Shown here: in pieces, positions 1 through 7,227 of the stretch | Numbering within the stretch: the first letter of the stretch is position 1 | Layout: every line of letters begins with the position of its first letter | From: Pannonibacter tanglangensis | Lineage (GTDB): Bacteria > Pseudomonadota > Alphaproteobacteria > Rhizobiales > Stappiaceae | DNA length: 64,000 nt | Assembly (NCBI RefSeq): GCF_009915685.1 | Contig: NZ_JAABLP010000001.1 | Direction: 5' to 3' (one strand) | Notes under the pieces: generated by a model | Databases searched by the model: none | The model's input: the letters and a program-made list of their open reading frames with translations, nothing else | What the model was told of the DNA's origin: nothing | Program-made: the position numbers and the translations under genes

Positions 1-480
1 AGCCTCCGGCCCGGTCATCCAGGTTGTTGCCGCCATTGCAGACAGAACAGCATCCAGCGTCTGCCCGGACCGCTCGGCATAGATCTCCGCCATCAGCCGA
101 CCCTGCTTGCGCAAAGCACCTGCGGTGGACTCAATGTCGCTGGCCGTACCCCAGGTGGCGGTCGATGGCTCGTGGATCATCATCAGAGCGTTTTCGCGCA
201 TGATGATCTCCTCGCCGGCCATGGCGATGACCGATGCAGAAGACGCGGCCATCGCGTCGATCTCGACCGTCACCCGCCCCTTGTGCGCAACGAGCGCGTT
301 GTAGATGGCGATCCCTTCGTCGAGATAGCCGCCGCCGGAGTTGATCCGCACGGTCAGGTCGTTCGATCGTCCGTGTTCGGCCAGCGCCTCAAGGACTTCT
401 CGGGCCGTGAAGCCTTGGTCCCAATAGTTTTCGCCGACGAACCCGTAGAGCACGAGCTCGCCGTCAACATAAACGGGCAT
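1..480 (-). CDS. ClpP-like head maturation protease (C-terminus outside window)
   Basis: The first 160 residues are visible, starting MPVYVDGELVLYGFVGE; the gene runs off the left edge. It has the ClpP/S49-like phage prohead protease fold: a strand-rich start, the LTVRINSGGG segment, a nucleophile in the AASSASVIAMAG block (Ser80) and the general-base His in MIHEPS (His103), spaced about as in ClpP. Such proteases remove the scaffold or capsid propeptide during prohead maturation, which fits its place directly after the portal and connector genes. The scaffold and major capsid genes would be expected next, beyond the edge. The aspartate of the triad is not identified. Confidence 0.9.
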   Translation of the reverse strand, partial: MPVYVDGELVLYGFVGENYWDQGFTAREVLEALAEHGRSNDLTVRINSGGGYLDEGIAIYNALVAHKGRVTVEIDAMAASSASVIAMAGEEIIMRENALMMIHEPSTATWGTASDIESTAGALRKQGRLMAEIYAERSGQTLDAVLSAMAATTWMTGPEA

Positions 481-489
481 GATGTAACC

Positions 490-750
490 TCAGCTCCAGC
501 GCACGGACTTGGCAAACCGCGTGCGCGTCCCACCGGTTTTTGCAGCGCATTGCGCGCCGTACTGGTCGATCAGCTGCCGCAGGGCCGGCAGACTGGCCCG
601 CGAATATGTGATCCGCTCGCCGTCGATCTCGACGCTTTCCACCGAGCCCCCGGTTGCAATGCGCAGCTCTGTTTTCCTGAGCGCCCGCGCCATTGCACAG
701 GGGTCATCGATGTCGACGGGTTCGCCTCCGATGACAACCGTGTCAGTCAT
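490..750 (-). CDS. gpW-like head-tail connector (small)
   Basis: An 86-residue protein whose start overlaps the portal stop (ATGA) and which ends 10 bases before the protease start, so it is translationally coupled in the packaging operon. It has a short helical N-terminus, then a VEIDGERITYSRAS hairpin and an ALRQLIDQY helix, a layout typical of small gpW-type proteins encoded next to lambda-family portals that close the portal after DNA filling. In lambda, W lies before the portal gene B; here it lies after it. Family assignment is by size, context and the hairpin motif only. Confidence 0.6.
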   Translation of the reverse strand: MTDTVVIGGEPVDIDDPCAMARALRKTELRIATGGSVESVEIDGERITYSRASLPALRQLIDQYGAQCAAKTGGTRTRFAKSVRWS

Positions 751-2375
751 CGCGCCCGCCTCCTGTCCTGCTCGTCGGCATCCTCGGCGACCGTCTCGCT
801 GTCGCCCCCTGCTCCGGGATGCGGGTCATAAGGCGACCGCATGCCTGCCGCCCGGTACTGTTCATGCTCGGCACGGCGCTGCTCAAAGATCTCGTCGGCA
901 TCGAGCCCGAGCTCGGCGCATTCGATGGCAATGGACGAGGTGCCGTTCGACAGACGTTCAGTCGAGGCCTTGGCGCTCTTCCCGTCGTCTGCCGTCGGTT
1001 TCGCCGGCCCCTGCCACTGTGCCCAGGAGACCGCCGCCGGATCCCGGAGGAAGGCGCGATAGCCTCCCTTGAACGGGATGCGTCCGGTGCCGATCATCTC
1101 GTCCAGCCACTGCTCGTACACGGCCTGACAGATGGGGGCGGCAATGCGCTCGCGGCGTCGCATGACGACAGGCCAGAGCGTCGAGACCTCCATCCGGACC
1201 GACGAATAGGTCGCGTTGCTGTGATCCATCGTCAGGCTGCCGTAGGTCACCCCGATCGCGCGCGCCATGTCCCGAGACAGGGCCGCCGAGAACGGCAGGT
1301 ACTGCCCGCCGGGTGTTCCGGCCGTTTTGATGTCGAAGCTTTCCCCTGGTGCCAGATGCGAAATGGTCGGATCAGCCGAGACAGACAGCTTGCTGTCTGC
1401 AGCCCGGTCGAGACTACCGAGCATATACCCGGACAGGGCAGCCCCGAACTCATCGGCTGCGGCTGGCGCAGTCGACCGCAAGGCATCGATCGCTTCAAAC
1501 GCCTCCGTCGATGGCGAGGCGCTGGTCAGGACAGCCGCGAATATCGTCTGCAACGTCGCTGTCTGCAGCGTCACATCATCAAGCTTTTCGTGCTGAAGGT
1601 GTTTGCGGATTGCCGCCGCCAGCAGGCTGATTCCCCGCACGTCGGTGGCCTCGACCGGGTCGAATACGTGCAGAAACACCTGGCGACCGCTGCTGTCGCG
1701 GCTGGGATATCGCTCTCGCCGCAGAACGCCTCGCAGACGCTCCTCCAGCAGATAGCCGATAGGCCGGCCATTTCCGTCATGCCAGACGCCCTGGTAGAGC
1801 TGCTCAACCTCATTGGTCTCGTTGAGCAGCCGCGAGGCCGGGAACAGGTTCAGCTTGGTGCCTGTCCGGATCCCATAACGCGACCGCTCGCCCTGCTCCA
1901 TGTACTCCAGCAGGCCAGTCACCTCGCCATACACGATGTACGCTCGCAGGGCTGTGTCCACCAGCTGCGGGAGCGAAAACTTGCCCCGCAGGTCCACTTC
2001 AGCAGGCGACCAGGCGAAGCGCTTCCACTCGACCTTCACCAGACGCCGCCACTCGGCGGCCTGCTCCGGCGAATAGCCGAACTTGCCCAGATCCGGCTGC
2101 GGGTTGAGCTGAAGCTCAACACCGACCGTATCGGCAATGACCTGGTCGACAGCGCCCTTGAGCCGCCCCGAATTGTGGATGAGATCTGCCGCGATTGCGG
2201 CTGCCCGGCGCCATGACCGCCGGATCTCGTCACGGCTCTCGCTAAGCGAAACGCCACGGGCATCGATGATCCCGCTATCGGTGTCCCGAAGGTAGCGGGC
2301 CTGCGTGCGAGGCGCCGCAACCGGCGCGACGCGGCCGGCAGCGACTGCGGCCTTTCCGCGTCTGCGCTTTGTCAT
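747..2375 (-). CDS. Phage portal protein, lambda gpB family
   Basis: A 542-residue protein, the usual length for this family. It forms the dodecameric ring at the capsid vertex through which DNA enters and leaves. Supporting features are the basic, Ala-rich N-terminus, the RRSWRRAAAIAADLIHNSGR segment, the VTGLLEYMEQGERSRYG block, and the HLAPGESFDIKTAGTPGG and LTMDHSNATYSSVRMEV motifs typical of lambda-type portals. It follows the large terminase with a 4-base overlap. The acidic C-terminal tail (GGDSETVAEDADEQD) is unconserved. No frameshift is seen. Confidence 0.95.
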   Translation of the reverse strand: MTKRRRGKAAVAAGRVAPVAAPRTQARYLRDTDSGIIDARGVSLSESRDEIRRSWRRAAAIAADLIHNSGRLKGAVDQVIADTVGVELQLNPQPDLGKFGYSPEQAAEWRRLVKVEWKRFAWSPAEVDLRGKFSLPQLVDTALRAYIVYGEVTGLLEYMEQGERSRYGIRTGTKLNLFPASRLLNETNEVEQLYQGVWHDGNGRPIGYLLEERLRGVLRRERYPSRDSSGRQVFLHVFDPVEATDVRGISLLAAAIRKHLQHEKLDDVTLQTATLQTIFAAVLTSASPSTEAFEAIDALRSTAPAAADEFGAALSGYMLGSLDRAADSKLSVSADPTISHLAPGESFDIKTAGTPGGQYLPFSAALSRDMARAIGVTYGSLTMDHSNATYSSVRMEVSTLWPVVMRRRERIAAPICQAVYEQWLDEMIGTGRIPFKGGYRAFLRDPAAVSWAQWQGPAKPTADDGKSAKASTERLSNGTSSIAIECAELGLDADEIFEQRRAEHEQYRAAGMRSPYDPHPGAGGDSETVAEDADEQDRRRAR

Positions 2376-4366
2376 CGATTTGCGAACCTGTTCCGATAGG
2401 TGTCAACATCTGGGTCGGCTTTGCCGCCTTTGGACCCGGTTTGCGGGAGCTGCTGGGGGTCTTCCACAATCACCTTCTGGGCGGGGCTGGAGAACAGATC
2501 CACGTCCGGGATCTGTCCATATTGTTGACGCAGCAACGCCCACTGGCTGGCTGTCAGCTTTGACAGGTGCTCACGCTCTGCCATCGCCATTGCATAGACA
2601 CGGCAGTCAAGAAAGTGATTGTCCTCTCGTCGCGGACGCCACTCTTCGACGTACTTTCCATTTTTCATGGACGTATAGAAGTACTCGGCAGTCAGCTGCT
2701 TGAAGTACTCCTCGCCGAGATCCATGTGAAAATGGCAGTATCCAGCCGGGTCACACGCCTCGCCTGCCCGAAGGCCGAGCTTGTGCAGGTTTCCGTACAG
2801 CTCTGCCTTCAGCGCCCATGTGCCAACCGGAACGACGACAGCCCCTGCAACCCGCTGCCGCTTGCCGCTCCGGGTCACCGATTTCTTCTGGGGCAACTCG
2901 ATGGCGGGCCGTCCTCGGCCAGGCATGCCTTTCACCGCGATCGCTCTAGGTGTCCGGCGGCAGAACTCGAGAACCGTGTTCGTCCGGTAGCCGGAGTCCA
3001 CGCCGATGGCCGACATTTGACGCAGGACCCCGAAGACGTTCGGGAACTCCCGGTCGATGAGTTCAGCGAGCAACCGGAACGCGCCCTCCTGGGGGTGGTC
3101 CGTAGCGCCCGGCAGAAACTCGGCGAAGATGTTCCAGCTCTGGCGATCCTCTCCGAAGGCCACGCCCTCGACATAGATGCCATAGCTCTGCACGTCTGCA
3201 CCGCCGACGAAAATCAACCCCTCGGCCGGTATGACACCCGCCGGATAGGGCTCCCTGCGCTCCATCAGCCGCTGGTGATCCGGCGCGTTGCCCTTCATAT
3301 GGTACGGCAGGGCGCAGACGAGGTTTGCGTAGTCCTTCAGCCCCGCCTCGCCCTTTGCCTCATACTTGATCTTGTCTTCGGCGATTGCGCCGTAAGACAT
3401 CATCAAAGACATGAATGCATCAACGTGAAAGCCAGGGTGCCGATCTGGCTCCGTGAAGGTCGGGATGTATCGTCCGCTTCGCACCGCCTGGACACGCTCT
3501 GATTCACTGATGTGATGCCCGCAAGCCGTGCATGCCATCCGCGAATTGTGGAGGTGCTTGCGATCAATGATCAGGTTGGCGTCGGTCTGCACCTGTTCCG
3601 TTTGGCATTCGGGGCAGCGAATGTGCCAATATCGCTGGTCCGATCGGCGAAAGTCGCGGTCAATGCGGCAGTGCCCTTCCTTCTCTCCGAGCGGATCACC
3701 GCTGTCCAGTTCCGGCGTCGACAGTCCCAGGATCTTGTAAGTCTGCTGGCGGCGGAACGCGGTAAAGCGACCGAAGAACAGGTTCTCAGGATCTGCACCA
3801 TTCGGAAGCCGCTGCCACTTCGACACCTCGTCCTTCACACCGAAGCGGATTGTCTTGCCGGACAGGTCGGTCACAACGTTCGCGTTACCGAGGTAGATCG
3901 ACCCGCCGCTGAAGCGCTTCTCGTAGATGGTCGACCCACGACCGGATCGGCTGACGTCCGGCGCAATCACCTCGCGTCCGCTGTGCTTGGACCACGCATC
4001 AATCAGGGGCTGCAGTTTTCCGGAATTGATGTCCTGCAGCATGTCGATCCCGGGGACCGCATACAGCATGTTGTCGGGAGCGTTTTCCGCGAGATACAGC
4101 ATCCACGACAGCGCAAGGATCGAGACGCCCGTCTGCTGCGCCTTTCTGACCGTGACCTCTGTGCAGGGGTGCTCATAGCTCAGACACGCCGCAATCGGCA
4201 GCAGATACGGTGCATCGTCTGGGCTCCAGAGCTCTCCTTTTTTCGGACCATCGACGAGAACGATGTTCTCGGGCAGCCACTGGTCGAAGGGGACCGGCGG
4301 TTTCGGCCGCAAGCCTTTTGCCATCGCGAGGCAAATCGCCCGGACAGCGCCAGGATGCATCGTCAT
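2372..4366 (-). CDS. Terminase large subunit, lambda GpA family
   Basis: A 664-residue packaging motor and nuclease. Near the N-terminus is a Walker-A-like KAQQTGVS (residues 75-82), the deviant P-loop typical of GpA-type terminases, and DE at about 179-180 is the likely Walker B acidic pair. A zinc ribbon is formed by Cys251, Cys254, Cys279 and Cys282. The C-terminal RNase-H-like nuclease shows AIGVDSGYRT. It cuts concatemers and pumps DNA into proheads with the small subunit encoded just upstream (4-base overlap). The GpA family suggests cohesive-end (cos) packaging, although the end type cannot be read from sequence alone. Confidence 0.96.
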   Translation of the reverse strand: MTMHPGAVRAICLAMAKGLRPKPPVPFDQWLPENIVLVDGPKKGELWSPDDAPYLLPIAACLSYEHPCTEVTVRKAQQTGVSILALSWMLYLAENAPDNMLYAVPGIDMLQDINSGKLQPLIDAWSKHSGREVIAPDVSRSGRGSTIYEKRFSGGSIYLGNANVVTDLSGKTIRFGVKDEVSKWQRLPNGADPENLFFGRFTAFRRQQTYKILGLSTPELDSGDPLGEKEGHCRIDRDFRRSDQRYWHIRCPECQTEQVQTDANLIIDRKHLHNSRMACTACGHHISESERVQAVRSGRYIPTFTEPDRHPGFHVDAFMSLMMSYGAIAEDKIKYEAKGEAGLKDYANLVCALPYHMKGNAPDHQRLMERREPYPAGVIPAEGLIFVGGADVQSYGIYVEGVAFGEDRQSWNIFAEFLPGATDHPQEGAFRLLAELIDREFPNVFGVLRQMSAIGVDSGYRTNTVLEFCRRTPRAIAVKGMPGRGRPAIELPQKKSVTRSGKRQRVAGAVVVPVGTWALKAELYGNLHKLGLRAGEACDPAGYCHFHMDLGEEYFKQLTAEYFYTSMKNGKYVEEWRPRREDNHFLDCRVYAMAMAEREHLSKLTASQWALLRQQYGQIPDVDLFSSPAQKVIVEDPQQLPQTGSKGGKADPDVDTYRNRFANR

Positions 4367-4977
4367 TCTTCGACATCCTCGATAAGCGGGTCATGCTCGG
4401 GCATTGCTGCGGCGATCTCCTGCAGCCGGTCCGCCATCTTGTTTCCAATCTCGAAGGCCACACGCCGCAAGATCGTCCGCACACCGTGCACGCCTTCCTT
4501 GCTGACAGCGATGGCGACTTCGTCGGCGCGATTTGGCAGTTGCCGGATGATCTGCTGCAGCGCAGATGCGATCGTGGCGACAGCCTCCTCGGTCTTGTCC
4601 TTGCGAATAAGCTGACCGCAATCCTCCTGCTGGCGGATCCGCTCGCGCCCTACCTTCAGCCATTCCGCTTGGCGACGCGCCTCTTCAAAGCTGTCCGATT
4701 CCCGATCAGCGCTCGCCGACAGCGTCGGCTCATTCTGGTCCAGACCACCCGGACGGAGGGGGGCCGATGCCTTGGCAGGATTGACATGGCGATGCCGGAA
4801 CTCGTCGTAGTGGGCGAGCGATACCCGCAAGACCTGCCCTTGCGGTCCAAGGTCAACGGGCGTTCCGGGCCGAGCTGCAAGCAATTTGCGCACGGTTTTG
4901 GAGACGGCCTGCTTCGAGACCCCGTCCCGATCCGCGATGTAGGACACCGTCACCATCACATGGTTTTCGGCGGTCAT
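4363..4977 (-). CDS. Terminase small subunit-like DNA-binding protein
   Basis: A 204-residue protein overlapping the large terminase by 4 bases and preceded by a strong GGAGG ribosome site. Residues 1-40 (VSYIADRDGVSKQAVSKTV) form a winged-helix or HTH-like module as in lambda Nu1. The middle (RQAEWLKVGRERIRQQ) is a helical segment seen in Nu1-type proteins, and the acidic C-terminus probably contacts the large subunit. Role (inferred from position and fold): recognise the packaging site and recruit the motor. The repeats directly upstream of its start are the natural candidate target. Confidence 0.85.
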   Translation of the reverse strand: MTAENHVMVTVSYIADRDGVSKQAVSKTVRKLLAARPGTPVDLGPQGQVLRVSLAHYDEFRHRHVNPAKASAPLRPGGLDQNEPTLSASADRESDSFEEARRQAEWLKVGRERIRQQEDCGQLIRKDKTEEAVATIASALQQIIRQLPNRADEVAIAVSKEGVHGVRTILRRVAFEIGNKMADRLQEIAAAMPEHDPLIEDVEE

Positions 4978-4991
4978 CCTCTTTTCCTCCG

Positions 4992-5037
4992 GTCAACCGT
5001 CAACCGGCACCGTCAACCGCGTCAACCGCGTCAACCC
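4992..5037. repeat. GTCAACCG repeat cluster before the terminase genes (candidate packaging site)
   Basis: Four perfect GTCAACCG copies start at 4992, 4999, 5012 and 5021, with a fifth, GTCAACCC, at 5030. All have the same orientation and two overlap. They lie in a 230-base gene-free gap (4978-5207) between the tail gene stop and the small terminase start. Small terminases often bind repeats beside their own gene, as lambda R sites in cosB do, so this may be the terminase-binding site. On the transcribed strand each unit contains TTGAC, so a promoter or operator role is the alternative. Confidence 0.6.
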
Positions 5038-5207
5038 AATATTTTCTGCCCTTCGACTGCCCGTTTTTCGGGGTCTTTCCGCCCGTGGCTGAGGCTTGGC
5101 CGGATACGGTCCCTTTGAAGGGGGGGGTGGTGTTGCGCCGCCGCAACGCGGGGGCGGCGGGCGGAGAGGTGCGGCGCTTCGGCAACAGCGAAGGCTGCGA
5201 CGGGGCG

Positions 5208-5804
5208 TCAGGTGATGACGCCGCCGGTCAGCCGGTTCATTTCGTGGGCCAGGCGGCGCGGCAGGACCTCGGCGACGGTGGAGGCGAAGGCCTGAGCGGT
5301 CTCGCCCTGCACCATTTCCTTCGGGATCCAGACGCCGGAATGCGCCTTCATGATCGGCATGCGCGCATCGGTCTTGCGGACGACGACGCCCTTGACCTTG
5401 CGCAGCGCCACGCGGTGCGTCGGAAACACGCCGCCGCGCATGAACGCGTCCGGGTACATGGTCTGGCGACCGAACGGCTTGGCCATCGTGCCGCCCTCGA
5501 CCTCGCGCGGATCGAAATGCTTCAGGTCGATCTCGCCGCCGGATGTGATCAGCTCATAATCATAGCTGGCGCCGTAGTCAGAGCCCCAGGCGCTGCGGGT
5601 GCGGACAGCCTTGCGGATGACCTTCTGCTTCAGCCCGGTCTGCTTGGCCAGCGCCCGGATCACCCGGGTGCGGGCCATGGAGCCAGCCCGGTTGATCGCA
5701 CGCGGCGCGATCTGGGCCATGGCGTTCGATCCGATCTGCTGCACGGCCTCATGGAACCGCCGCAGATCCTCGATGTTGTCCCAGGTGATGCGCAGATCCG
5801 TCAC
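5208..5804 (-). CDS. Minor tail protein Z-like (lambda gpZ family)
   Basis: A 198-residue protein with GTG start at 5804. The segment RAINRAGSMARTRVIRALAK followed by QTGLKQKVIRKAV is the signature of prophage minor tail protein Z, which in lambda acts at the tail end joining the head and in correct placement of DNA in the tail. The middle carries a GGEIDLKHFDPREVEGG segment also common in the family. It is placed upstream of the terminase genes instead of among the tail genes, which is unusual (see findings). A terminator separates it from the replication-side gene upstream. Confidence 0.85.
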   Translation of the reverse strand: MTDLRITWDNIEDLRRFHEAVQQIGSNAMAQIAPRAINRAGSMARTRVIRALAKQTGLKQKVIRKAVRTRSAWGSDYGASYDYELITSGGEIDLKHFDPREVEGGTMAKPFGRQTMYPDAFMRGGVFPTHRVALRKVKGVVVRKTDARMPIMKAHSGVWIPKEMVQGETAQAFASTVAEVLPRRLAHEMNRLTGGVIT

Positions 5805-5842
5805 GCCTCAGACCCCTTGACCGATGACCACACGCGCAAACA

Positions 5843-5875
5843 AAAACCCCGGCTCGCGACTGCGGCCGGGGTTTT
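5843..5875 (-). terminator. Intrinsic terminator upstream of the structural genes
   Basis: A perfect 11-bp stem AAAACCCCGGC (5843-5853) pairs with GCCGGGGTTTT (5865-5875) around an 11-base loop. On the minus strand it is followed by a T-rich run (TTTTTGTTT), so it terminates transcription coming from 6815-5922. It separates the replication block from the packaging block, implying that late genes need their own promoter or antitermination. Confidence 0.85.
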
Positions 5876-5921
5876 GATCTGATTTACCGTGGACAAACAT
5901 GCTCCAAATTCCAGACGGACG

Positions 5922-6815
5922 TCAATCCCCCTTTTTGCGCTTTCCGGGCTGGCCAGCGGCACGCACGGTCACCAGACCGGCCACAGGGCGGCGATTGGGC
6001 AATGTGGCCAAGGGCTTGGGGGCGGTGCGGTCGCGCAGGACGCGGCCCGAATTGGTCTCCCAGGGCCGCTCGGGCAGCGTGGACGGCAGCAGATCGACGG
6101 CCTCAAGGCACCCGGCAAGGTCCTCGACCAGAACGTCGAGCGCCGCACGCCAGACTTCGGCTTCCATCCGCGCGACCAGAACATCGACCGGGCATGGATC
6201 GAGATAGGTCTTGCCATAGGCATCCGGGTACGGCGCCTTTGCCCTCGGGTCATAGCCATCAACCTCGACCGCATGCACCTCACCAAAGGCCCCGACGCTC
6301 TGGATCTTGCGGAACCACCGCGGCTTGCCGTTCGCTGCCACGACCACCCGCTGCTCCGGCTCGTCCAGCGTCAGGTCCGGCAGACCGAGAATGGCGACCT
6401 TGCGGATCAGCACCGACAAGGGCCGGCGCAGCCGGGGCCCCTCGCCGACCGACATGAACACGCCGGCCAGCACATCCCGAGCGACCTCAGCCGCGCAGGG
6501 GCCAAGCTCGCAATCGGCAAACCCGACCCAGTCCGCCGGCATGTCCGGGGCCAGGCTGTCCAGCGCCAGAACCGCGGCGTGGATCGCGAGCGCATCGGCA
6601 TGCGGCGCACCGTCGCCGCCCCGGTCCGGCACCACACCGTAGCGGTTGTCCGGCACGGCCCACAGGTCCGCCGCTTCCGCCGCTGCCTCATGACCGCCAC
6701 GCAGCCGCGCCGGACCACCCCAGGCGGCCGGGCCACGGGCCTCGACCTGCGCCTTCGGCAGCTCGTCGCGATAGGTCCAGCGCAGCGCATTTTCAATCGT
6801 CATCGTCTTCCGCAT
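5922..6815 (-). CDS. Conserved phage protein of unknown function
   Basis: A 297-residue protein with no recognised catalytic motif. The start MTIENALRWTYRDELPKAQ and the segment PLSVLIRKVAILGLPDL are ordered, the middle is acidic, and the C-terminus ends in a basic GKRKKGD tail. A GYDPRAKAPYPDAYGKTY segment recalls proteins found between replication and packaging genes of alphaproteobacterial phages, but no function is known to me. Its 5' side faces the gene-free repeat region at 6849-7156, and a terminator follows 47 bases past its stop. It could be a late-gene regulator by position only. Confidence 0.7.
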   Translation of the reverse strand: MRKTMTIENALRWTYRDELPKAQVEARGPAAWGGPARLRGGHEAAAEAADLWAVPDNRYGVVPDRGGDGAPHADALAIHAAVLALDSLAPDMPADWVGFADCELGPCAAEVARDVLAGVFMSVGEGPRLRRPLSVLIRKVAILGLPDLTLDEPEQRVVVAANGKPRWFRKIQSVGAFGEVHAVEVDGYDPRAKAPYPDAYGKTYLDPCPVDVLVARMEAEVWRAALDVLVEDLAGCLEAVDLLPSTLPERPWETNSGRVLRDRTAPKPLATLPNRRPVAGLVTVRAAGQPGKRKKGD

Positions 6816-6848
6816 GGTGAGACCCCTTTTCCGGTGGTTTGACGCCTC

Positions 6849-7156
6849 AGGGAGGCAAGGGAAGCAGGAAACACCCGTTCCGGCTTGCTTCCCTGCTTGC
6901 TTCCCTGTTTCAACCCTTTGGCTTCATTTGATTATTTCCCCTAAAACCCCTCTCAGGGACGATAGGGAGGATGTTTTCCATAAAACGCGTGAGAGAGGTT
7001 TCAGAAAAAAGAGGGAGAAACCCCTCACCCCCTTCTCACACGCGTACCTGCGGCAATCCTCCCTAGCGTCCCTACCGTCCGAACCTGTTGAAATCCTTCG
7101 CACTTCCTCAGGGACGCAGCAGCGACATGGACGGTGCTTGCTTCCCTAGCCTCCCT
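6849..7156. repeat. Symmetric array of 16-bp AGGGA-dimer motifs in a gene-free region
   Basis: The stretch 6816-7227 has no credible gene. It contains four copies of a 16-mer, AGGGASGMWAGGGARG: plus-strand copies at 6849-6864 and 6955-6970, minus-strand copies at 7058-7073 and 7141-7156. The two pairs point towards each other about a centre near 7005. A related pair with wider spacing is at 6888-6907 and a half-site at 7110-7117. Inner inverted repeats (ACGCGT and GAGRGGTTTC arms, about 6985-7045) add hairpin potential. It lies just downstream of the helicase gene, so an origin with iteron-like sites or a multi-operator promoter is plausible. Confidence 0.7.
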
Positions 7157-7227
7157 GAAATCGACCGTTTCGGACGGCATTGCCGGATCGCGGGCGCCGA
7201 CGGGGGTGCGAGAGGGGGCGAGCGGGC

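Noticed and set aside
5000..5185. 61-codon minus-strand frame between the gpZ-like and small terminase genes
   Set aside because: Its C-terminus is just the translation of the GTCAACCG repeats and the rest is low-complexity Pro/Arg/Thr; no ribosome site. The gap fits a packaging site better.
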